In this document: piece after piece, positions 42,442 through 52,950 of the stretch
How positions within the stretch are numbered: position 1 is the stretch's first letter
How the letters are laid out: each line of letters starts with the position of its first letter
Source: Antennarius striatus
Taxonomy: Eukaryota > Chordata > Actinopteri > Lophiiformes > Antennariidae
NCBI RefSeq assembly: GCF_040054535.1
Contig: NC_090777.1
Location: 12,921,501 to 12,985,500, forward strand
Length of the DNA: 64,000 nt
Direction of reading: 5' to 3'
Translations under genes and position numbers: made by a program
The notes under the pieces: generated by a model
Database searches by the model: none
What the model was told of the DNA's origin: nothing
The model's input: the letters and a program-made list of their open reading frames with translations, nothing else

Positions 42442-42735
42442 TTGTCTAAGCTCAAGAACAGGCCACAGATATTGAAAATTGACACAAGTGATGGCCCAAT
42501 AATGGGCAGAAACAAAGATCTTCCCCCAAGACTAAAAAGTTTATTAAAAGAGAATAAAATCAACAACACAATACCAACAGACCTATCAGGTCTCAATTAC
42601 CTGCATGAGCACTGCAGGATGGCCAGGATGACTGCAATCAGGCAGCCAATCGAGGCCAGAGCACTCACCAAGCTCCGTGCCCAGACACACACACTCACAC
42701 TGCAAAAAAACCCAAAAAACAAGGGATAAGAGTAT
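42442..42735 (+). other. Coding-like fragment of unknown origin
   Basis: One open frame of about 95 codons has balanced composition (LKIDTSDGPIMGRNKDLPPR, then LKSLLKENKINNTIP and LSGLNYLHEHCRMARMTA). It lies among LINE pieces and may be part of a transposon reading frame, but I recognise no family. It has no clear splice sites or conserved motif. Confidence 0.3.
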
Positions 42736-43264
42736 AAAATGTGAAGGCTGTGAGAAAATAATCACTACACATACCAACTAAGGGGAGTGTGGAGCTGAAG
42801 CGAGGGACCCCGACCACCGATAGCTCCACCGTCCGAACAGTCCCACTGTCACTCATGCAAAGGAAAGAACAATTAAAAACACGTTAAAAGTTAGCAGGAC
42901 TGCTGCCACAGTCCAGTATATTGTCTTGGGGGAAAAGTCAGTACAAGCCTAGAATAAATACAAGGACTACAAAAGGGCACAATAACCTAACAAACAAAAT
43001 GGAGCAAAATAGAACAATGAAAACCAAACAATGAAACAAAACTATGATAACAAAACAGCAGTGGCAGTCTGTTTATAATGAAAGAAGACAGGTTAGATTA
43101 ATACTTCTGCCAGATAAACTAATTTGTACACAAAAAGAAATTGGCCTTTTACCTCCTCTGGAATAACCCTTTCCAGGAAACCACCTGTGTGAGCGGAGGG
43201 AAGGCACTGAACAAAACCTAACGTGTGACAAACAAATCTAAGAAAACATACAAAGCACATTAAC

Positions 43265-43547
43265 ATAAAAAAAGAAGACAACTTGGGTCCCTCTCATTCA
43301 CACACATGTACTCTGTCTTATTGCGGCTAACCTTCGTTCCTCTCCTTTCCAGGACAAACCTCCACCTCTCTAGCTTCTCCTCCACCTGTTCCCTGCTCTC
43401 ACTACAGATCACAATGTCATCTGCAAACATCATAGTCCATGGAGATTCCTGTCTAACCAGACCTGATCCCTGATGCAGTCCCACCTCCACCTTGAACTCC
43501 TCTGTCACACCTGCAGCACACCTCACCACTGTCTTACAGTCCTCATA
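43265..43547 (-). mobile_element. RTE-type LINE fragment, reverse transcriptase region
   Basis: The minus-strand frame reads CAAGVTEEFKVEVGLHQGS, then WTMMFADDIVICSESREQVE, and KVSRNKTEYMCVNE. FADDIV is the catalytic YXDD-type motif C of the reverse transcriptase palm, and GLHQGS is the motif B region. Compared with full RTE copies, about 15 codons between GLHQGS and VRQESPW are missing, so it is an internally deleted fragment of about 280 bp. Confidence 0.8.
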
Positions 43548-43722
43548 TTTGTGTTCAGTCAGTGGTTAGTTTAATTCATGTTTATTTTGCTTATTTTCCT
43601 ACATTTCATATAATTTGTTTGTGAAATGTGAGTTCCTGTTTGCGTGAATCTGTTTTGGAATTTGTGTCAATGTGACTATCCTGTGCTTCATCTTTTATGA
43701 ATAAACGTGATTTTAGAACTCT
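43548..43722 (+). repeat. Copy 2 of a 160-bp repeat, ending in CTTCTTCTT
   Basis: Parallel to 41893-42055: 'gttcagtcagtggttagttt', 'tttgtgaaatgtgagttcct', 'tttatgaataaacgtgattt'. It ends in AGAACTCTTCTTCTTCTTG, directly before the Tx1 LINE piece. Confidence 0.6.
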
Positions 43723-43746
43723 TCTTCTTCTTGCGTCATTGAAAAA

Positions 43747-45250
43747 ATGGAAGGGAAACTTAAAAAATGGAAATGGTTGCTCCCCAGAATGTCGTACAGA
43801 GGTCGAGTTTTAGTGATAAACAACCTGGTGGCCTCACAGCTGTGGCACCGCTTGGCCTGTATGGACCCTCCATCAGGGTTTCTAGCCCAAATCCAGACCA
43901 AACTTGTTAACTTTTTCTGGGATGGGCTGCATTGGGTGCCTCAAGGAGTGTTGTTTTTATCCAGAGAGGAGGGGGGACAGGGCCTCATCCACCTGGCTAG
44001 TAGAACAGCCACGTTCAGATTACAGTTCATCCAGCGGTTTCTGACCGGACCAGCGGATCTGAAGTGGAGAGAGGTGGCCAGTTGCATATTCAGACGTGTG
44101 AGTAACTTGGACCTGGATGCTGCACTGTTTTTAATGGACTCCAAGTTTCTAAAGTTAAACGGTTTGCCTCCTTTTTATCATGGTGTTTTTAAGTCATGGG
44201 CCCTATTTAGAAGCAGCCCAGGAAAAAGCTCTGACTCTCTGTTCTGGTTACTGAAGGAACCACTAGTGCATGGAGCCAGGCTGGATGTCTGCAGTGGAGC
44301 CACACCTGGGCTGTCTGCAGCGCTTTGCAGAACCAGGACCATGACCCTCCAGCAGCTGGTGGACAACGCCGGGCCAGCATTGGCGGATGCCCAGGCTGTC
44401 AGCTCCCTGCTGAACATCCAGTCCACCAGGGTGGCTCAGAGGGTGCTACAACTGTGGAGGCAAAGACTCTCCGGGAAGGAGAGAAGCCTCCTCCTGGACT
44501 ATAGTACAGGGACTGTGCCGGACAGCAAAGATCCTTTCCCTGAGGTCCACATCAGTCCCCTGTTTGGAGAGCTGGAGGGTCGTCTCCTCGGAGATGAGAG
44601 AGAAATCAGCCTGCACACAGCCAACAAAAAAATACTGTACAAATACTGTGTAAAAGTAGTCAACAAGAAAGGCCTGTGTGACAGAGTGCCCACTGTCTGG
44701 GTCAACAGGATGATGGGAAATGGACCTGACCCACAGTGGAGACTTCTGTACAAACCTCCCCTCAAGAAAAAAACAGCCGACCTGCAGTGGAGGATTTTAC
44801 ATGGTGCCATCGGTTCTGATTTTATCTCTGTTTTTAACCCTGCGGTGTCCAGCCAGTGTCCCTTCTGTCCCCTTCGTGAGTCTTTCATGCTTTTAGTGAG
44901 TATGGGAGACTTGCAGTGCTCTTCACTCTTGTAACGAATGTTTTTAATCTGTTCAGTGAAAATTTTAGTATCAGGAAATTCATCTACGGTGCTGGGTACA
45001 ATAGATCGAATCAGAGAAAGTGGCAACTTTTAAATTTTATTTCTGGGGAGGCAAAACTTGCAATTTACGTGACCAGGAAGAGGAGAATTGAAAACAATAC
45101 TGTTCAAGATGGCAGCTACTGTTTTTTGCTGTAACATCAGATGTCGCTTAAAACTAGAATTTGGTTTCTATAAATTGACAAAAGACCTGAATAACTTTAG
45201 GAACATCTGGTGTTACAAAAATGTCCTATGCACTTTAGTTGATGACCACC
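43747..45250 (+). mobile_element. Tx1-clade (L1-like) LINE fragment, C-terminal half of ORF2
   Basis: A 395-codon open frame starts MEGKLKKWKWLLPRMSYRGR and runs VLVINNLVASQLWHRLACMD, FFWDGLHWVPQGVLFLSREE, GGQGLIHLASRTATFRLQFI and ends near VSSQCPFCPLRESF. This is the region after the reverse transcriptase in Tx1-like ORF2 proteins (connection plus Cys-rich segment CPFC). The next segment, RKFIYGAGYNRSNQRKWQLL and AKLAIYVTRKRR, continues the family in another frame at about 44960-45110 after a gap. The element is therefore 5'-truncated and frameshifted. The 3' region follows to about 45430 and ends in an A-rich run plus CTTCTTCTT. It is not a host gene. Confidence 0.8.
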
Positions 45251-45299
45251 TCACTTTTGCAAACTTCCTGTTATAGTGCACTAATTTTTAGATTGTATT

Positions 45300-45775
45300 T
45301 CCTTTTGTTTCTTGATGTTTAATGTTTTTGAGTGTTTAGTGTTTTTGAAATTTCATCTAATGTAAAATTGCAAAATGTTTGAATGTGAATAAAGTGTTTT
45401 TGCAAAAATAAAAAAAATCTTCTTCTTCTTCTTCTATGTTTTAAGTCCTGTACTTTTAATATGAATGGAGCATATTCAATATGGAGACAAGAGCCTCTGT
45501 TTTTAGTTTGATAAATGTTATTTTTCTTCATTCAGAAATGTTTTTGAATGAAATGTCTTTTTATTGTTTTGAATGTTTGTAATTTGGCTTTTATGAATAA
45601 ATGTACTTTTAAAAATCAAAATCTTCTTCCCCTTCTTCTTTTATTTTTGGGTTTTTAGCATTTTTGAAGCACTTTAGCACTTTCATCTAATGTAAAATTT
45701 TTTTATATGTTTGAGTGTGATTAAAGTGCAAAAAAAAAAAAAAAATCTTCTTCGTCTTCTCTTCCTCCTCCTCCA
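45300..45775 (+). repeat. Three partial LINE-tail copies ending in A-run plus CTTCTT
   Basis: Three units each end in 'aataaa(a)gtg', an A-rich run and TCTTCTTC: at about 45390-45435, 45590-45642 and 45715-45770. The wording before each ('tttcatctaatgtaaaattg', 'cttttatgaataaatgtact', 'ttcatctaatgtaaaatttt') is shared. They look like successive insertions of the same LINE tail, or a tandem duplication of it. Confidence 0.55.
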
Positions 45776-46379
45776 CGTGATAGTGGGTGGAAGATTTTAG
45801 GTGACAAGTGAGTCAATATATGTCCTCCAAGTTGACGTGTCAGAATAAAGAACCATGGGCACATGAGATGAGTCAGAGCCCAACAGGGATACCTACTGAA
45901 TATCAAGCAGGCAGTCATACGGTTATGACTGACTGGCATGAATGAAGGAAGTGTTTAGGACTGATATCTTCATTGATTTATAGAAAGGCAATATTTTAAA
46001 ATTTACCCCCCAAAAAAGTACAGTACATCGATTTTTAACAAACAGCAGAGTCATTACTATTCCAAAATATCTAATTTAGTACAACTGGAAAAAGTAATCA
46101 AGAACAGAACCTCATTACTTCCATCACAGAACTAATGGTGAGAACCTGCCATCTAGTACAGTCAATGTGGTATTCCCATATTTAGTATAAATGCATTGTG
46201 ATATGTTCTAATTTGTTTTCTGCTTGTATTGCCATTTTATAATCAAAACTGAACAATTTCTCTTTGACTGGATACTAATAATCTATCCTTGCAGGCAGAA
46301 TCCCCCTCCCAAAGTAACTGTCGAGGTTATTTATAAAGGGCTTAATTTTGACATCAAGTTCTATGTAGGACAATGAGCA
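45776..46379. other. Gene-free spacer between LINE tails and a dispersed repeat
   Basis: AT-rich, no exon or recognisable family. Confidence 0.35.
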
Positions 46380-46560
46380 TAAGACTACCACTAAAGTAAA
46401 CCACTAAAACCACCTCCACCACCTCCAACCACCTCCACCTCCAAAACATGCATGAATTGGCCGGCTTAAAATTGCCCGTAGGTGTGAGTGTGTGTGCGTG
46501 GTTGTTCGTCTACATGTGGATCTGAGGTGCACTGGCGCCAGCCGGAGTGTTCCCTTTTTG
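46380..46560 (-). repeat. Truncated dispersed teleost repeat, reverse orientation
   Basis: 'ccaaaacatgcatgaattgg', 'aaaattgcccgtaggtgtga' and 'gaggtgcactggcgcc' are the reverse complement of the middle part of the family at 38982-39333. Confidence 0.6.
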
Positions 46561-46867
46561 TATGACTACCCCACTCTTCCGTATGTGCCATCAAGTATGA
46601 CCCCGAAAATGGACTCTTGTTTGAAAATGTCATTCTTAGCAACGTTGACTGTCCCACTTCCACATCTGATGTCATCTTTCACTTCTGATGCAGCTGTCCG
46701 ATAACACACCTGGTGTCAGCAGTCTGACATCCCAGGAGGCCATTTTTACAGAGCAACACACGTGATAGTAATTTCTCTATGACCTAATTTTTTTATTGAT
46801 AGATTATAATATGTGATCAAATTAGTGGTCAGATGTATGAAATGTCAGATTAGCCTACTTTGTTGTC

Positions 46868-46952
46868 AGCTAACAGCAATATACTCAGGTAGTGTTAGCT
46901 TACAGTAGCTAAAAGTATTGTTAGCTAACAGTAGCCACCAGTATTGTTGGCT
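46868..46952. repeat. Short tandem repeat of about 30 bp units
   Basis: 'agtattgttagctaacagta' type units recur about three times (AGCTAACAG, AGCTTACAGTAGC, AGCTAACAGTAGCC). Degenerate and short. Confidence 0.5.
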
Positions 46953-47094
46953 ATGTGATTTAGTTTTCTGTGCATTTCAAATATTTTCCTTGTTCATGTT
47001 TTTTTTTTTAATTTTTAAAAAAAATTACTGCTGGAACAATTTTAAAAAAAAATAACATGGCTGCCAGCTGGGATCTCTTTGGATCATGTCTTAC

Positions 47095-48875
47095 AAATGA
47101 TCCAGGATGGATGAGATGACGAGCCAGTCGCAGGCATTGACTCGAAATCTGACATCTCAGATATACAGTAGAGAACCCAGACTATTGTCCCTCCACTGTC
47201 CAAGGCCAGTGAGGCACACACGAGTCCCCTGATGAGTCATCTGAAGAGGACGTGGATATTATGCCCATCCGAAGGAGCTGCAAGGGCTCTTACTGGGCAG
47301 AGTTACCCACCAGCCAGCTGGAAAGAGTGGAAAAATGTAACCTGAGCTGGTGGCCTTAATTGGATTAACCCTTTTTGCAGGAAGTGAGAAGAACTGGAAT
47401 GTACCAGTCTGTACGCTTTTCGGGAGTCCTCTGCACAACCCATTGTACAAGGCCACTATGTCAATTCGAAGATTTGAAGATATTCGCCGTTTCTTACGCT
47501 GTAGGACCTAAACGTATGTGCCTGATGGTGTATGTGTGGGTATTGGCTTGTGGTGGGAGGAGTGGCACTGGAGTGTGTCTTCAGAAGTTAATAACTAATA
47601 CCGCTCACCTGTGTTCACCAGTTACTTCTAGTTATGGTGTGGGGTGAGTACCAGGGTGAAATTTTGTGTTGACCACTTGGGATATTTTGGTTATGTGTAG
47701 TATTGTCTTTGTTTTACTCAAAATGACTGTAAGTGTCAATCGGTGTGCAGCGTAACAATAAACAAAGAGTATTGATCAGATCCAGAAGTGAATTAATATT
47801 AATTGGCTCGCGTGTCATCAGTTATCTCCAGTGTTTAGCCCGTGGCGGCTGTCTCGTCTTTCGGTCATTTGTCAGTCGCAACATACACTTTGATGACAAG
47901 TGGACCAGACTCCCGACTGGAAACAGGTTGCATGGCAGCTTATCGCTACATATGGGACCTGAACCTGGTCAACTGCAGGTACAAATTCATCCCCAGTGAT
48001 TGTGTGACAGTGGATGAACAACTTGTGCCTTTCAGAGGGAGGACCAAGCAAGCCCCAAGTACGGCATAAAGATCTTCTGGGTTTGTGATGCACATACCTC
48101 ATATGCAGTTGATAGAATTGTGTACCTAGGGAGACAACCAGAAGAAAACGTCCAGAAGAATCTGGGGAAAACATTGTCCGTCAATCGTGCAGTGGATTCA
48201 GACACACAGGTCGCAACATCACCACTGACAACTTCTTCACCAGTCCTCTTGCTGAACATGTCCTGGAAGAGGGTCTGACTATTGTGGGAACTTTGTGACA
48301 GAACAAGCCAGACATTCCTCCAGTCATGAAGGCTTCTAGGTCCAGAGATGTACACAGCACCGAATTTGTGTTCAATGGCAACATGACCATGATCAGCTAC
48401 GTAAGAAAGAAGGGGGAACTGCTGGGTTCTGCTGCTTAGCACAATAAACCACAGCAGGATGGTGGATGAAACCAGCCCAAAGAAAAAAACAGAAGGGATC
48501 CTCTTCTACAACCAGACGAAAAGAGGAGTGGATACTATGGACCAAAATTTGGTTGTGAACTACACCTGCAAACACTAGACGTAAAGATGGCCCGTGGTGT
48601 TCTGGTATAACATCATTGACATCGCCGCTCTGAATGCCTATACAGAACCTACCAACTTACATCACAGAAGCAATGGTAAAGTGTGGAGTGACAAAACTGC
48701 TGCGATCCGGCCACAGGAAAAAAGCACACAGTGTCAGCAGAAGAGGAAGAGGTGCCGGGTGTGTCCAAGAAAGAAAGATCACAAAACCACTGATTGCTGT
48801 GTCAAATGCAGTACAACTGTGTGCAACGGTCACAGCCAGAAGCAAGTAGTTTGTGACAGATGCACACAGTGAGAG
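47095..48875 (+). pseudogene. piggyBac transposase relic (PGBD4-like)
   Basis: Pieces in changing plus-strand frames follow the order of a piggyBac transposase. There is an acidic N-terminal part (SPDESSEEDVDIMPIRRS) near 47225-47290, MSIRRFEDIRRFLR near 47460, then a foreign or unrelated insert of about 300 bp. After that come CVTVDEQLVPFRGR near 48000, GRNITTDNFFTSP-like and GNMTMISYV near 48200-48400, GVDTMDQN and VLWYNIIDIAALNAYT-like near 48530-48640. Last is a Cys-rich end (CRVCPRKKDHKTTDCCVKC, then CDRCTQ) near 48755-48870. The catalytic Asp of each core block can still be read (VDEQ, TDNFF, DTMDQ), but several frameshifts and stops make it non-functional. Terminal repeats and TTAA duplications were not found with confidence. 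Confidence 0.85.
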
Positions 48876-48910
48876 GAGATTTAATGTTTTTGTGTATACA
48901 TATGCATGTA

Positions 48911-49412
48911 AAACAAGGCAGTCAGAGACTCCAACATCTTGCGACACCCCTGAATTCAACATTTTGCCCTGGCCTACACATTTTTGTGCCTCTGGCTTGC
49001 TGGAAATGTAGCTTTTTGTTTTGTCATTACATCTCATCAGGTTTCAGAGATGTGTACCTAAAAAGGCAGACAGTGCGCCGTTGTTCCTCGTGGTAAATGC
49101 GTTCCAGGAACCACACACGATTAACAAATTCCGTGATAGAGCGACAAACTATTTATCTTATTATTTACAGTAATTTCAATGTTTCTGAACACTCTCCATA
49201 CTGATATTAAACTGCCTTCTATCTGTATTACCTTTTCCCACACACTTATCGATTGTTTAAAGCACTTTTGTGTCTCACGGAAGTCCGAGACTTATAGAAC
49301 GTAGCGCACTTCCGGATGCTGTCAGCCAATTAAATGCGCGTACGGTATCAGTCCGGACGAATGAACACGCAAACACTGACAATTACAATACATCACGGCT
49401 TCGCGGGATGTA
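48911..49412 (+). repeat. Composite repeat: family B left part + family A + family B right end
   Basis: 48911-49010 ('ggcagtcagagactccaaca', 'ctgaattcaacattttgccc') matches the left end of family B. 49069-49350 ('tgcgttccaggaaccacaca', 'gcgcacttccggatgctgtc') matches family A at 16195-16450. 49356-49412 ('caaacactgacaattacaat', 'acatcacggcttcgcgggat') is the B right end. It lies just after the piggyBac relic. Confidence 0.65.
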
Positions 49413-49640
49413 AAAACTGCAAATTCTTAAAATTAATGAAAAATAAATTTGAAAAATGCAAATGGTGTCATGTCACAAACATGTTCTATGAGGAATACCT
49501 GGAATATGAATATATTACAACTTTTTTATTTTGAAACTGCTAAAGAAAAACAACCCCTGGGGTCATGTTTGACCCCACCTGTGGAGGAGTGGAGGTACTG
49601 CATATTAGTAACTTGTGCATCCAGGGGTTGACGTGAATTC
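49413..49640. other. Spacer with an inverted repeat around 'ccctggggtc'
   Basis: CAACCCCTGG near 49551 and CCAGGGGTTG near 49620 are inverted copies about 60 bp apart. They may be the decayed end of the neighbouring piggyBac element or of another small element. No coding potential. Confidence 0.35.
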
Positions 49641-49817
49641 ACCTACTGTCCTCCAGGGGGCAGCACAGAAAGTCGGTGGCGGTTAATCAGCAGCAGTAGA
49701 CCCTCTTCCTCTTCTTCTCCTCCTGCTGCTCTGGTTCCTGTTTACATGGAGAGATGTGAACATGAAGCAGAGACTCGCTGGAGGAGAGGAACATGTAACA
49801 GGGTTGTCCGCTGAGAC
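49641..49817 (+). promoter_or_regulatory. Promoter / 5' UTR of the unnamed membrane-protein gene
   Basis: The region just upstream of the ATG at 49818 contains a CT-rich run ('ctcttcctcttcttctcctc', 49702-49730) and upstream ATGs in other frames (49753, 49759). An in-frame TGA at 49812-49814 sits one codon before the last upstream codon, so the chosen ATG is the first usable start in its frame. Confidence 0.45.
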
Positions 49818-52800
49818 ATGGACGAGATTAGGTGAGGATCCGTCGGTGGACTTTATTCCACTTCCTGTTCTCCGCTCCGGACTCTTCTGCACGGAAACCG
49901 GACCTGGACGGTGCCGTGACGTCACTGAATTCAAATACAGTCGTACTGTAGTTTATTCAATGTGTGACAAAAAGTGAATCTATCTACGTTTCTTCTTTCT
50001 TTAACGCGAGTCCAGGTACAGGAAGGACCTCTGTCATGCTTTAGGGTATTGTTTACAGATTGGTTTCAGCTCCTTCATGGCATTGAAAATATGCAGTTGT
50101 TTGAAGGGTAACTTTTGCAAATGAACAATAATTGTTCATTTGCAATGAAAAACCCCCCAAAATGGTTTCATTCATTCATTCATTCATTCATTCATTCATT
50201 GGAGAGGCGGGGTACACCCTGCATGGGTTGCCAACGCATTGCAGGAGAAGGGGTTTTAATATCAGTTTAATTCTAAAAATGTTTGTCACACTTTTTAATG
50301 ATGCAGGATTCACATAAAAACCCATTAATTCAAAATAACAGGAAATGAGAGTTAATGTTAAAGCATTTTAAACCCAATAAAAATGAGCTCCTTAAACATG
50401 AACGCCATTTCAAATTCTTCTGTTTTTAAAGTATAATATTAAGAAATACAAATATATAGTTAACTCAAACTAATCATACCTATGGCAAATTTCGACTTAA
50501 AAGTTAATTTTATTTAACCTGCAAGTTTTTTCCCAGTTCTCACAGAAGATAAGATGATGTACAAGAGGCCTGGTTCATCTCCAATCAAGAAAAAAGTTGC
50601 TGGTTGAATAAAAGTAACTAAAGTAACTTTTTTCATCAGTATGAATAATTTAGTGCTTATCTGTGCTTAGGATTTTATGTTCCATGGCATTTTCTACTTT
50701 GTAGATTTACCATATTCACTCTATTTCAAATGATTACATGGTGAACAGAGCTGTAGTTTATTTACGGGGTGATAGTGACGGCATTGGTGGAGGAGTCTGA
50801 TCTGTGAGTTCTGTCTCTTTATTTTGGTCCAGTGTTTCTCCATATCTGCCGTACACGTACGGATGAATATTCCAAACTACTTTATCTCAGTCTTTTTATG
50901 TAGTGCATGAAAAAATCTGCATCTGCCTCTAATGACTTGATTTCTTTACACTGCAGTCCGTTGTTGGGAAACCAGGTCTCTGGTCAGCCCCCAGAGGCCC
51001 CAGATCTCTTGTCTCCAAATCTGAGGCCCCGACACCATGACCTGATCCCAACACCATGTGGACCGGTACGCTGCTGCAGTACAGGAGAAGCTCCGTTATT
51101 ACTGCTTTGTAAAGTAGAGGCCAACTGGTATAAGAAGAGAAGGGATCAGCTTTGATCTGATTAGTAGAGAAAGTCACATAAACCCTTCTGTGTTTATGTT
51201 GTACTTCTACTGCTGTGAACTTTTATCAAAGAAGTATGAAACTGGTTGAACTGGTTCTTTATGCCTGATGTAACCTATACTTTCATTTTTACCCTCATGC
51301 AGATAAAGTCGTGGTCGGAGCTGTCATGTCTGCTCAAGCTCTACTTCTGCTTCACCATTGCGTCTCTGCTGGTGCTGCTGGGCCTCACTGCGTCCAGCAT
51401 CTATAAGCAGCACATGAACACAGACGTTTCTGATGAGGACAATTTCACCGTGTCGCTCATCCAGCTGATCGGAATATGTGAGTGCTTTAATGGCAGCAAG
51501 CAAGTTGTTCGCTGTCGGCGCTGATAGGAAGACGGGTTTCTTACTAGATCCATTTGAGAAGTAGTTGGTAAAAAGCAGAAGTTTCTCATTTAGTGAAACG
51601 TTAGTAGAATGTGATTGCTGTGGTGTCATCTGTCTGTTTCCCTTCACACTGTTGTAAAAAAATGACATCAGCAGTTCACTAAACTCATTTTGATCTTCAA
51701 CAGTCTACATCTTGGATTTTCGTTCCTCTAATAGTACAAAAAAAAAAAAGAAAGAATGAAAGAAAGAAAGAAAGTGTTCTCACGGAAATTTGACAATAGA
51801 CGAGTCGTCACTTCTCCCGGGAGATGGAAAATGTGAAGACGAGATGATTACAGTTGTAGTTAGCAAGAAAATAGATGGATGGATGTCAAGTTATTTTATT
51901 TGTGTTATGCCAAAATTTAACAAAAGTTAAATCAAAGTATTTTACAAGATGAACAGACCGCCACTTCATTCTACAATAAAAAAAAAAGGAACAGGAAAAC
52001 ACATCTAAAACCACAGTAGCACCAACACTTATTGGAAAAGTTCAGTTTGTAGCCTTCATAATAACTACTAGAACATAACTGAGGCTGATAACTGAAGGAT
52101 CAATATTCATCATCATGTGTTTTGATTATCCTGCGTCACAAGGGGTTGCTGCTCTCTCAAGCTCACATTTGGCAAGAATGCCAAATGTCTGCTTGCTGTA
52201 GACACTCATCATGTTATACATGAACCCGTCACAGCTTTCCATTCAGATCCCCAGATGATGAGAAAAAAACCATCAAAAACTGAATGTGTGTTTTATACAA
52301 ATGTTGTGTGAGGCTCTGGTCTGCTCCCTGCAGTGTTCTGTATCTACTACATCAGCCGGGGGGTGATGCAGGAGAACACACAGGAGCTGGTGGCGTTTGT
52401 CCTCAGCATATTGGTGGTGATGGTGCGATCGGTCGTCAACTTCTCAGTGCTGGGATCAAGCGGCAAACAGGAGCTGCTGGTAGGCAACGCATGAAACTCC
52501 ACAGGAGGAAGTGTCCACGGGAGGAAGTGTCTACGATGCTCCGTTACGGGATTAAAATAGAACCAAGGTTTCTCCCCAACGACTGGCTGACTTCAGCATG
52601 GCCTTAAAAAAACAGACGAGTGAACGCTGCTTCCTGCTCTTAATGTTCAAACTAATGTTCAGCAGCATCCGTCTGGTCGGGAGGAGACACAGCTCCACCA
52701 TCAGATGTCACTGTTGCACAAGTGGTGTCTAACAATGAAGTGTTGATCCTTTAGTCTAAGGGGAGTGTTCACGCCTCAGATTGTGTTTGATGAGTGGACA

Positions 52801-52863
52801 AACGTTATGAGAAAGTGGGTGTGATTTGCGGCTAATAGGAGGTAGTCAAACTATCATAAATCC

Positions 52864-52950
<87 letters not shown>

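Noticed and set aside
43747-44934. 395-codon open frame considered as a host gene
   Set aside because: Its wording (SYRGRVLVINNLVASQLWHR, GGQGLIHL) is the C-terminal half of a Tx1-type LINE ORF2, it has no splice structure, and it is truncated.
49551-49630. CCCCTGG inverted repeats as piggyBac termini
   Set aside because: No TTAA duplication and no matching left end were found, so the link to the transposase relic is unproven.
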